Shown piece by piece: positions 14,055 to 20,846 of a DNA stretch of 21,210 nt (positions are counted from its first letter, which is position 1; every line of letters starts with the position of its first letter). The stretch comes from Thermodesulfovibrionales bacterium (GTDB lineage: Bacteria > Nitrospirota > Thermodesulfovibrionia > Thermodesulfovibrionales > SM23-35), in the NCBI GenBank assembly GCA_020053565.1, contig JAGVMY010000072.1:1-21210 (forward strand). Direction: 5' to 3'. A program made the translations under genes and the position numbers. A model generated the notes under the pieces. That model searched no databases. It was not told the DNA's origin and saw only the letters and a list, made by a program, of their open reading frames with translations.

Positions 14055-14087
14055 TGTAATTATATTGTAATTATATTTAAAAATCAA
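14055..14087 (-). promoter_or_regulatory. mazEF promoter with tandem 11-bp repeats
   Basis: Minus strand: TTGATT (14087-14082), 17 nt, TATAAT (14064-14059). Two perfect head-to-tail copies of TGTAATTATAT (14055-14065 and 14066-14076) cover the -10 box and are candidate MazE/MazEF binding sites. Confidence 0.65.
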
Positions 14088-14190
14088 TCTCTCTCTAAAA
14101 ATTTCAAAAGTTCCATAGTGCCAAAGCCAGAGGTGCAAAAGCTCATAAGCCTGAAGTGAAACGATGAAGAGTGAAAAAGTGCAAACCCTG

Positions 14191-14199
14191 TGCTAAAAT
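14191..14199 (+). promoter_or_regulatory. Extended -10 placing the start at the SUI1 ATG
   Basis: TGCTAAAAT is an extended -10. Transcription would begin about 7 nt later, at or next to the A of ATG 14206. There is no Shine-Dalgarno, so a leaderless mRNA is plausible. Confidence 0.4.
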
Positions 14200-14205
14200 G
14201 AAACC

Positions 14206-14547
14206 ATGCCCGAAAAAAAGTCGAAATTAGTCTACTCGACAGACCAGGCTGTTCCCCGGAAGGAAAAGCATGTTGAAAAGGCTCTCCCTGCAAGCGTGCG
14301 TCCTGCTGAGCAGAAAGTGATAGTCCGGCGTGACAGGAAAGGCAGAGGCGGGAAGTCAGTCACGGTCATAGAAGGACTCCAGATGCTGGAGAAAGAGCGG
14401 GAAACGCTCCTTAAGCAATTGAAGGTGAGGCTCGGCACTGGCGGCACAGTAAAGGATACCTCCCTTGAAATTCAGGGCGACCACAGCGATGCGCTCATGG
14501 CAACGTTGGAGAAAATGGGCTATAGACCGAAACACTCTGGCGGATAA
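14206..14547 (+). CDS. SUI1/eIF1-like translation factor (YciH family)
   Basis: A 113-residue protein whose residues 35-113 form a SUI1 domain: KVIVRRDRKGRGGKSVTVIEGL, then LLKQLKVRLGTGGTVKDTSLEIQGDH and ALMATLEKMGYRPKHSGG. These are the conserved blocks of bacterial YciH, which resembles eukaryotic eIF1 and influences start-site fidelity on the 30S subunit. The N-terminal 35 residues are basic and probably disordered. There is no ribosome site before ATG 14206, but an extended -10 suggests leaderless transcription. It is transcribed divergently from mazEF and is GC-richer than its neighbours. Confidence 0.9.
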   Translation: MPEKKSKLVYSTDQAVPRKEKHVEKALPASVRPAEQKVIVRRDRKGRGGKSVTVIEGLQMLEKERETLLKQLKVRLGTGGTVKDTSLEIQGDHSDALMATLEKMGYRPKHSGG

Positions 14548-14562
14548 AATAAACATTTTTGC

Positions 14563-14742
14563 ATGAAATACATAAAAAAAATACTTATCGCAAATGATAT
14601 AAAATCAGTAATTGAAAAAGAAGAAAGTTTCTTTAATAGAAAAAATATAAGAATATTCAACTCATCATCAAACGAAGAAGCTTTTTCTATTCATAAAACA
14701 GAAAAGGTCGATCTTATCATCACACATCTTGACACTCCATAA
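14563..14742 (+). pseudogene. N-terminal part of a degenerate receiver, cut by an in-frame TAA
   Basis: ATG 14563 opens MKYIKKILIANDIKSVIE..., a receiver-domain beginning in the same frame as the next gene. The text reads VDLIITHLDTP, TAA, MDGE. In a response regulator this would be D-hydrophobic-D-x-x-x-P-G-MDG, so the TAA at 14740-14742 replaces exactly one residue of the PGMDG loop. The phospho-accepting aspartate position is H55. Without the stop the protein would be a single receiver-PilZ fusion. Confidence 0.65.
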
Positions 14743-15261
14743 ATGGATGGAGAAACTCTCTGTTCTCTCGTCAGAAATGATAAAAAATTGCAAAGGGTTT
14801 CTATAGTCATTGTTTGCTCAAGCAGCAAATTTCACATCGAAAGACAATCACGGTGCAGGGCTAATGCATTCCTGTGTGAACCGTTAAATCTTTCAACTTT
14901 ATTTGAGAAAGCTCATCAACTCCTCACTATCGCTCAAAGGGGGTCTTTAAGAGCACCGATAGCCATTAAAGTTCACGGGAAATACAAAGATAAGCCTTTC
15001 TTGTGCATATCTGATAATATCAGTGCATCGGGCATGTTATTCCAAACGGATAGAATTATTGATCAAGGAGACACTATCATATGTTCTTTTTTTCTCCCGA
15101 ATTCTCTCTATTTTTTAACTGAAGCAGAGGTTGTCAGGGTTGTTGAAAAGAAATTTGAATTTGATACTTGCCACTATGGCATCAAATTCTCAAACCTTAA
15201 CAGCAACGATAAAGCTGCGATAGAAAAGTATTCAAAAGAAAAGTTATTGAAGTTATACTAA
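14743..15261 (+). CDS. Receiver C-half plus PilZ domain
   Basis: A 172-residue open frame beginning with ATG directly after the TAA of the upstream fragment (TAAATG), so re-initiation is possible. Residues 1-60 finish the receiver fold, but the conserved lysine (usually xxKP) is an E in FLCEPLN, and with the aspartate missing upstream the receiver should not be phosphorylated. Residues about 64-170 are a PilZ domain: QRGSLRAPI carries the RxxxR motif and ISDNISASGM the (D/N)xSxxG motif, so c-di-GMP binding is likely. Whether this is a pseudogene, a sequencing error or a truly split gene cannot be decided from the sequence. It is followed after 3 nt by the next gene. Confidence 0.8.
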   Translation: MDGETLCSLVRNDKKLQRVSIVIVCSSSKFHIERQSRCRANAFLCEPLNLSTLFEKAHQLLTIAQRGSLRAPIAIKVHGKYKDKPFLCISDNISASGMLFQTDRIIDQGDTIICSFFLPNSLYFLTEAEVVRVVEKKFEFDTCHYGIKFSNLNSNDKAAIEKYSKEKLLKLY

Positions 15262-15264
15262 ATT

Positions 15265-16029
15265 ATGCTCAGGGTATTTTTAATATTTATTTTGTTATCC
15301 ATCCCAGTGATTGCGTTCCCCTTTTTATCAGATGATGAGATTGCATCATTTCAAAAAGACCTTGAAGGGAAGCCGATTGGTGAACGTATTGCATTCTGGG
15401 CGGATAAATTTGTAGGTACTCCCTACGATCCTGATCCGCTTGGAGAGTATGTAACCAAGAGTGCGATTGTTGCTGATGAGCGTGTTGACTGCATGTACCT
15501 CAGTTTCAGGACACTTGAGCTGAGTCTTGGCAAAACCCTGTCAGAGGCGATCATGATTGCACTGGACAAAAGATTTATTGATAAAGGAAGGATTGTGGAT
15601 GGTAAGGTTGTTAATTATGAGAACAGGTTTCAATACGGTGAGGATATGCTCGATAGCGGCAAGTGGGGAAGGGAAGTTACAGAAGAGATAGGGCCAGTCA
15701 CAGAGATAAAAGGTTCACGGGGGAGGGAGAAGGTAAAAATTATCTCAAAAGAAGCTCTGCAGGCCTTACTGAGTAAAAATTCTTCATGTAAATGTAAGGC
15801 TTCTTCAATTCACAATGGTGATATGCTTTTTTTCATCAAATCCCCTGATAAAAGAATCATGGATGAAATAGTTGGGCATATTGGTATTGTAAAAAAAGAG
15901 GATGGTGTTTTATACCTCATACACGCCAGCGGTGTTAAAAACCGAGGTGGTGTGGTTAAAAAAGTTCTACTTTCTGAGTATATTAAATCAATGCCATTTA
16001 TAGGGGTAAGAATGAGCAGATTTAATTAA
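15265..16029 (+). CDS. Exported DUF1460/NlpC-P60-like peptidase
   Basis: A 254-residue protein with an N-terminal signal peptide (LRVFLIFILLSIPVIAF). The mature part resembles DUF1460, a family of N-acetylmuramoyl-L-alanine amidase-like proteins with an NlpC/P60 fold: ADKFVGTPYDPDPLGE, then ERVDCMYLSFRTLELSLGKT, NGDMLFFIK, VGHIGIVKK and LIHAS. C76 is the likely nucleophile and H205 the base, with H220 also conserved. It may trim peptidoglycan peptides in the periplasm. It starts 3 nt after the PilZ gene, so co-transcription is likely. The ribosome site is weak. Confidence 0.78.
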   Translation: MLRVFLIFILLSIPVIAFPFLSDDEIASFQKDLEGKPIGERIAFWADKFVGTPYDPDPLGEYVTKSAIVADERVDCMYLSFRTLELSLGKTLSEAIMIALDKRFIDKGRIVDGKVVNYENRFQYGEDMLDSGKWGREVTEEIGPVTEIKGSRGREKVKIISKEALQALLSKNSSCKCKASSIHNGDMLFFIKSPDKRIMDEIVGHIGIVKKEDGVLYLIHASGVKNRGGVVKKVLLSEYIKSMPFIGVRMSRFN

Positions 16030-16039
16030 GGCGTTGACC

Positions 16040-16138
16040 TTATTTGCTCTTTCTCCTCTGGAATTTTGTCTTCTTTCTCAACTTGTCGTGCTTGTGCTTG
16101 CTCATCTTTTTTTTACGCCATTTTACAACATTACCCAC
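16040..16138 (-). CDS. 32-residue bS22/AURKAIP1-COX24-like ribosomal protein
   Basis: A very short gene: MGNVVKWRKKKMSK, then HKHDKLRKKTKFQRRKSK. It matches in order the conserved pattern of small bacterial proteins of the COX24/mS38 type, MGSVIKKRRKRMSKKKHRK and onward with R(K/R)TxxQRRK, known in mycobacteria as 30S protein bS22. The protein is extremely basic. The start is GTG 16138, preceded by AGGAGGTGA, a nearly perfect anti-Shine-Dalgarno match. It is convergent with the DUF1460-like gene, only 10 nt from its stop. A TATAGT around 16177 may be its -10 box. Expected role: structural protein of the 30S subunit. Confidence 0.85.
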   Translation of the reverse strand: MGNVVKWRKKKMSKHKHDKLRKKTKFQRRKSK

Positions 16139-16204
16139 TGAATCACCTCCTCCTCTTTCAGTAATTTACAACTATAGCTAAACTCTAAATGCTTTTACTT
16201 TGTC

Positions 16205-16230
16205 ATTGCGAGCCCGAAGGGCGTGGCAAT
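16205..16230. repeat. REP-type palindrome
   Basis: ATTGC, GA, GCCC, GAAG, GGGC, GTG, GCAAT form an imperfect hairpin (ATTGC/GCAAT and GCCC/GGGC). Such units are dispersed in many environmental genomes. It stands between the small ribosomal gene and the activase. Confidence 0.75.
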
Positions 16231-16247
16231 CTTTTCCTTGGCAAAAC

Positions 16248-16363
16248 TCTAAATCCTAAGCACCAAATTCTAAACAAATTCAAAATTCCAATGCTTCAAA
16301 CATATTTAGAATTTTACACATTTGGGTTTGTTTAGGATTTAGGATTTCGAATTTAGGATTTAA
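16248..16363. repeat. AT-rich imperfect inverted repeat
   Basis: CTAAATCCTAA (16249-16259) pairs perfectly with TTAGGATTTAG (16332-16342), and AAACAAA (16272-16278) with TTTGTTT (16327-16333). A further TTTAGGATTT copy follows at 16352-16361. No gene is seen between 16139 and 16403; the open stretch on the minus strand is not coding-like. Confidence 0.65.
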
Positions 16364-16403
16364 TATGTCCATTGATTTTTTATACCTCAAATATCTCATT
16401 TCA

Positions 16404-19400
16404 CTATCTTGCGAAAGACCCTGATTTTTTATACTCCTTTGCCTGGTCCATAAATGCTTCAAGCTGTATTGCTATTGTTGGAGACTCTGTTCCGTCGTAA
16501 GGTATACTGATGCATGGGGTATCATAGTCTCTCCCCACACCCCTCAGAAGGGCTGTCACAATAGTCCCCGGCATGCAGCCAAAGGGCATAGCATTTATAA
16601 TACCTGAGGCCCCTCTTTCCACAAGGTCCACACATTTCCCGATGCTCAAAATCGTCTCACCTTCAAACGAGCTATGTATATAGGGCGATGCCTTCTCAAG
16701 GATCTCTTTTGACTCCGGCTCTTTCAATGTCTTCAGAAAACCTTTAAAATATTTTGCAAACCTGTGCTCAATTTTCTTTTGGAAGAACTTCTTCAAAAGG
16801 AAGCTAATAATAGCAGACTTGTCCTTTTTTAACAACGCCTTTTTTAGCCCCATAAGATTTACATAGTAAATCCATTCTTCCACCGGCGCAAGCCATACCT
16901 CACCACCCAATGCCTCAACCTTTCTTATAAGGTCTTCATTAGAGAATCTGTGGCATCTCACAAATATCTCACCGATTACCCCGATAAGGGGTTTCCTGTC
17001 TTTATATGCAGGAAGGTTCTCAAAATCTCTTCTTATATTTTTCAGAATTCCTTCCAAACCATCAGTGCTATTTCTCAGGGAGAGGTATAACGTTTTAAGA
17101 TAACTCTCATATAACTCATCTGCAGACCCTCTATATATTTCATATGGTCTTGTCTCATGGAGACATTTGGAGAGAAGTTCACAGGCAACGATGCCCTTCC
17201 ATGCGTGCATCGTAAAATCCTTGCCAATAATTCCAAGGTCGCTGTAAAAGGTAGTATCCTGATTCGGTGAGAATATCGGCACATCCTCATAACCCAGCTC
17301 ATCAAGGATAATCCTGTGAAAGACATTGTATTGGCCGAATCTGCACGGGCCTGTGCCAGAGGGCATGAAGAAAGCACTTTTCTCAGGAATAAAATCAGGC
17401 TGTAAGACTTTTTTAATCATATCACCTGTAGTGATTGTACATGGATAGCATTCTTTACCGGAGATGTATTTTCTTCCGAGGTCTGTGGTTTCTTTATCAG
17501 ACTCAGGGAGGACATGAGCATCTACGCCGCAATGCTCAAAGGCAGCTGCAATGGCAAATGCATGGTCTGACATGCGAGGAATGTAGATAGTACATTTTTT
17601 AGTCGATAGTCGATAGTCAACAGTCTTTCTTAGGCTGCGGACTATTGACTGCTGACTGTCAACTGTTTTATTTGCTATGCTGTCAATAAATGCCTCGCAC
17701 CTTGTGATGGTGCCTGCAGCAGCACTATGCTCGTCTATCTCGATATAAAGATATGGTTTGCCTTTCATCTCCTCTTCAAAATATTTGAGAATAAAAGAAT
17801 CCGGGCCACACGAGAAGTTACCGATATACAGTGCATAGAGATGAGGATGATTCCTTATTAATTTTGCAGCCTGGAGCATCTTCTGGCCTGATTTCCAGTA
17901 CATGTTCGGCCAGTCCTGATATATGCTCGTTTCCTCAATTGGCAGGAAATCCATCGGGATAGAATTGACCCCGAGGTCAGCAAGTTTTTTAGGAATCTCG
18001 AGATTTGCACCGCTATCAAAGGCATTATAAGCTCTTCCTACAATCACAATAGTCCTCTCTTTTATAGAAGAGAGAACCTCTGCACCTTTTGCTTTGATCT
18101 GTGTGAAAAAATCTTCCTGAGCCTTTTCTGCTTTTTTAAGTGCATTTGATATATCGTTTGATGTTTTCCCGAATGGCTTCAGTGAGCGTGTGATCTCTTT
18201 TTCAAGAACCTTCTTTCCACGCCGGAAATTGATAATAGGGGTTAATAACTTTATCTCCTCAAATGCAATTTTTGATACATAGGGGATAGTCTGTGTATAG
18301 GGGCATGCATATCCTCTCTCGAAGCGCTCTTCGGGTGTATTAAGGTTAATAAAACTCGGGATGAAAAGAGCGTCAACATTTTTATCAAGCAAATATCTGA
18401 TATGCCCATGTGCGACCTTTACCGGGAAACATGCCTCTGAAAGGACAGTCTCAAGACCAAGGTTAATGACCTGTCTGTTTGTCTTTGGAGAAACCTCTAC
18501 ATCGAATCCGAGTTCCCACAGGAGAGTTGTCCAGAAAGGGAGATCATCCTGAAAAAAGAAGATGTAAGGAATGCCGATTTTAGCAATGGGTGATGGGTGA
18601 TGAGTAATGGGTAATGTTTTTCCCCTGTTATTATTTGACTCATCACTCATCACTCTTAACTTATCACTATAGTGAAGGTGTTCCTTCCAGAGCATTTCGT
18701 CTCTGAATGAAAAGAGATCATGAGCAGTAAGTTGTGAATCAAGAGCTGATTTTTGATTCTTCCTTACATCATATTTTTCGCATCTGCTCCCGTAAAAGAG
18801 AGAGTCTTCTTCTCCTGCAATCTTTACCTTGTTTATCTCGCATACATTCGGACAGCCCTTGCATTCAAAAGAGGATATCTCATACAGACTTTTTGAAAGT
18901 TCAAAACCTTTAAACGTGGTGACTCGGTGATCTGTGCGTGTTTTTGTTTCCATGAGTCTCAGAGTTTCCGAGTCTCCATTTTTCATATAGTTTATTGCAA
19001 TCAATGCCATACCGATTGCGCCTGTAACGTCATGGTGAGGGGGGACGGTTATTTTTCTCCCAAGGTATTTCTCGAACGCAGCAATGACTGACTTGTTAAA
19101 GGCCACCCCACCTTGAAAGAATATATTCTCGCCTATCGCCTTTCCTGCAACAACCCTGTTTATATAATTCTGAACGATAGAATATGCAAGGCCTGCGAGG
19201 AGGTCATTTTTATCAACACCTTTCTGAAGGTTTGCAATAAGGGAATTTTCCATAAACACAGTACATCTTTCACCGAGTCTGCAGGGATTTTGGGAAGACA
19301 GTGCAGATTTTTCAAATTCTTCTTTTATTGAGATGTTCAATTTCTCTGCCTGCTCTTCAAGAAAAGAGCCTGTACCTGCTGCACATGCCTTATTCATCTC

Positions 19401-20732
19401 GAAATCAATTACAAAACCATCTTTAAGTGATATATATTTTGAGTCCTGTCCGCCTATCTCGAATATCGTATCAACATTCTTGTCTATAAAGGCTGCTGCA
19501 GTAGCCTGGGCTGTAATCTCATTTTTTACAATATCTGCGCCGATATAATCAGCAATCATATATCTCCCTGAGCCGGTTGTGCCAACACCCATAATCTCGA
19601 CCTTATCTCCAATCTCCTCACCTATTTCTGCAAGTCCCTGGCGCACTGCCTCTATAGGCCTGCCTGCTGTCATAAGGTATCTTTTTGAGAGGAGTCTTCC
19701 CTGTTCATCTGTCACAGCGAGGTTAGTGCTGATAGAGCCGATATCAATACCAAGGTAAGCCCTTGTTTTTAGTGATGGGTGACGGGTGATGGGTGAAGAG
19801 TCTATTATCTGGTTAGTTTTTACTAATGACTGCTGACCATTGACTATCGACTGTGTTGTTGACTGGTTTGAATCATTCAAAGGAGGGTATCCTACCTCGA
19901 TAGGTTTTGGAGATGTTAAAAAATCTTCAAGCCTTGAGAGGTCAAAATGCTGTACAGTGCCTTCGTGCATATTTTTTAACGCAGCACCAATTGCTCCCAT
20001 GAGTGCGTGATCTCCGGGGACAAACAGCTCGTCAAGTTCGAAGATTTCCTTAAAAGCCCTGACCATGCCTTTATTTGCTGCAACCCCTCCATGGAATGAT
20101 ACCGGCGGTATAATTTTCCTGCCTTTTACTATCGTGCCTCTGAAGTTTCTCGCAACAGCAAAGCAGAGACCTGCTACGATATCTTCAACAGGTGTTGCAA
20201 TCTGCTGGAGATGTATCATGTCGGATTTTGCAAATACGCTGCATCTTCCAGCGATTCTTGAAGGTTTTTGCGATACAAGTGCAAGCTCGCTAAACTCCTC
20301 TATCGTAAGCCTCAGCCTTTCTGCCTGCTGGTCAAGAAAGGAGCCTGTTCCTGCAGCACACACAGAGTTCATGGAAAAATCTTTTACAGAACGACCATCC
20401 TTACTCAAAAGTATGAGCTTTGAATCCTCTCCCCCCATTTCGATTACTGTTTTGATGTGTGGAAAGAGGAGGTGTGTAGAATATGCCTGGGCAACAATCT
20501 CGTTGACCGGTTCAATAGCGAGAATGGATGCGATTAACTTTCCGGCAGAACCAGTGATTGACAGTGAAGAGTGAAGAGTAACGAGTGATGAGTCTGCTCT
20601 GAGGAGTTTAAGGGCAACACGAACAGGAAGCCCTTTGTGTCTTTCGTAGAAACTGCAAAGTCTATTTCCCTTTTCATCAACAACAACAAGCTTTACACTC
20701 ACAGAGCCGGCATCAAGACCAATGAACTTCAT
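16404..20732 (-). CDS. Giant acyl-CoA dehydratase/benzoyl-CoA reductase-type activase (tandem BcrAD/BadFG + DUF2229)
   Basis: A 1442-residue cytoplasmic protein. Two ASKHA ATPase modules of the BcrA/BadF/HgdC type lie at 1-283 and 323-about 600: FIGLDAGSVSVKL and YLGIDIGSISTNL phosphate loops, EMGGEDSK and EIGGQDSK, and CAAGTGSFL twice. Cys pairs C125/C164 and C450/C490 are spaced like the two [4Fe-4S] ligands of HgdC, which forms a bridging cluster at its homodimer interface; here one chain could supply all four. A cysteine-rich stretch (GCPNVCEINKV, about 625-660) follows, then a DUF2229/HgdB-like region to the end. Family members drive ATP-dependent electron transfer to a dehydratase or reductase, but the substrate of this long form is not known. 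ATG 20732 has GGGGGA upstream; an upstream ATG at 20810 lies beyond the promoter. Four repeat-derived insertions lie near residues 45-58, 285-321, 690-715 and 1021-1045. Confidence 0.9.
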   Translation of the reverse strand: MKFIGLDAGSVSVKLVVVDEKGNRLCSFYERHKGLPVRVALKLLRADSSLVTLHSSLSITGSAGKLIASILAIEPVNEIVAQAYSTHLLFPHIKTVIEMGGEDSKLILLSKDGRSVKDFSMNSVCAAGTGSFLDQQAERLRLTIEEFSELALVSQKPSRIAGRCSVFAKSDMIHLQQIATPVEDIVAGLCFAVARNFRGTIVKGRKIIPPVSFHGGVAANKGMVRAFKEIFELDELFVPGDHALMGAIGAALKNMHEGTVQHFDLSRLEDFLTSPKPIEVGYPPLNDSNQSTTQSIVNGQQSLVKTNQIIDSSPITRHPSLKTRAYLGIDIGSISTNLAVTDEQGRLLSKRYLMTAGRPIEAVRQGLAEIGEEIGDKVEIMGVGTTGSGRYMIADYIGADIVKNEITAQATAAAFIDKNVDTIFEIGGQDSKYISLKDGFVIDFEMNKACAAGTGSFLEEQAEKLNISIKEEFEKSALSSQNPCRLGERCTVFMENSLIANLQKGVDKNDLLAGLAYSIVQNYINRVVAGKAIGENIFFQGGVAFNKSVIAAFEKYLGRKITVPPHHDVTGAIGMALIAINYMKNGDSETLRLMETKTRTDHRVTTFKGFELSKSLYEISSFECKGCPNVCEINKVKIAGEEDSLFYGSRCEKYDVRKNQKSALDSQLTAHDLFSFRDEMLWKEHLHYSDKLRVMSDESNNNRGKTLPITHHPSPIAKIGIPYIFFFQDDLPFWTTLLWELGFDVEVSPKTNRQVINLGLETVLSEACFPVKVAHGHIRYLLDKNVDALFIPSFINLNTPEERFERGYACPYTQTIPYVSKIAFEEIKLLTPIINFRRGKKVLEKEITRSLKPFGKTSNDISNALKKAEKAQEDFFTQIKAKGAEVLSSIKERTIVIVGRAYNAFDSGANLEIPKKLADLGVNSIPMDFLPIEETSIYQDWPNMYWKSGQKMLQAAKLIRNHPHLYALYIGNFSCGPDSFILKYFEEEMKGKPYLYIEIDEHSAAAGTITRCEAFIDSIANKTVDSQQSIVRSLRKTVDYRLSTKKCTIYIPRMSDHAFAIAAAFEHCGVDAHVLPESDKETTDLGRKYISGKECYPCTITTGDMIKKVLQPDFIPEKSAFFMPSGTGPCRFGQYNVFHRIILDELGYEDVPIFSPNQDTTFYSDLGIIGKDFTMHAWKGIVACELLSKCLHETRPYEIYRGSADELYESYLKTLYLSLRNSTDGLEGILKNIRRDFENLPAYKDRKPLIGVIGEIFVRCHRFSNEDLIRKVEALGGEVWLAPVEEWIYYVNLMGLKKALLKKDKSAIISFLLKKFFQKKIEHRFAKYFKGFLKTLKEPESKEILEKASPYIHSSFEGETILSIGKCVDLVERGASGIINAMPFGCMPGTIVTALLRGVGRDYDTPCISIPYDGTESPTIAIQLEAFMDQAKEYKKSGSFAR
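17601..17667. repeat. Heptad-repeat element in the activase gene (fourth insertion)
   Basis: AGTCGAT, AGTCGAT, AGTCAAC, AGTCTTT (17601-17628) face GACTATT, GACTGCT, GACTGTC, AACTGTT (17640-17667). The two arms are roughly complementary. Read in frame, the element falls just before the block TIYIPRMSDHA. Confidence 0.8.
18590..18669. repeat. Heptad-repeat element in the activase gene (third insertion)
   Basis: GTGATGG, GTGATGA, GTAATGG, GTAATGT (18590-18617), a spacer, then ACTCATC, ACTCATC, ACTCTTA, ACTTATC (18638-18665). It forms an imperfect inverted repeat and is read in frame just before IGIPYIFFFQDD. Confidence 0.8.
19772..19866. repeat. Heptad-repeat element in the activase gene (second insertion)
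   Basis: GTGATGG, GTGACGG, GTGATGG, GTGAAGA, GTCTATT (19772-19806) and, after a spacer, TGACTGC, TGACCAT, TGACTAT, CGACTGT (19827-19854). It encodes the linker between the two ASKHA modules. Confidence 0.8.
20564..20598. repeat. Heptad tract in the activase gene (first insertion)
   Basis: GTGAAGA, GTGAAGA, GTAACGA, GTGATGA, GTCTGCT. It encodes about residues 45-56 (RADSSLVTLHSS) in a surface-type loop of the first ASKHA module. No opposing arm is visible here. Confidence 0.75.
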
Positions 20733-20750
20733 TTTTCCCCCGATTTTTAA

Positions 20751-20759
20751 ATTATACCA
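20751..20759 (-). promoter_or_regulatory. Extended -10 promoter of the activase gene
   Basis: Minus strand TGGTATAAT, a consensus extended -10. A TTCACA 19 nt upstream may serve as a weak -35. The leader to ATG 20732 would be about 12 nt and includes GGGGGA. Confidence 0.6.
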
Positions 20760-20846
20760 TAGAAAAAATATCTCCTGTGAATAAAGGGATAAACAGTTCT
20801 CAGAAGACATTGCTATTTCGCTTTAATTTTTAGATAATGAATGAGA

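Noticed and set aside
14156..14185. Another heptad tract before the SUI1 gene
   Set aside because: GTGAAAC/GATGAAG/AGTGAAA is only loosely periodic; too weak to call.
14740..14742. TAA as a recoded sense codon
   Set aside because: TAA ends many other genes in the window (ricT, yajQ, metG), so a general reassignment is excluded; a point mutation is simpler.
16280..16462. 60-codon minus-strand frame through the repeat region
   Set aside because: Its translation is composed of the AT-rich inverted repeat and activase end; no start signal.
17601..19866. CRISPR-like array in the heptad repeats
   Set aside because: The repeat unit is 7 bases and degenerate, with no constant 23-50 bp repeat or unique spacers, and the tracts are coding.
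20065..20574. 169-codon open frame antisense to the activase
   Set aside because: It is opposite conserved activase sequence, has no family resemblance and ends in the repeat tract.
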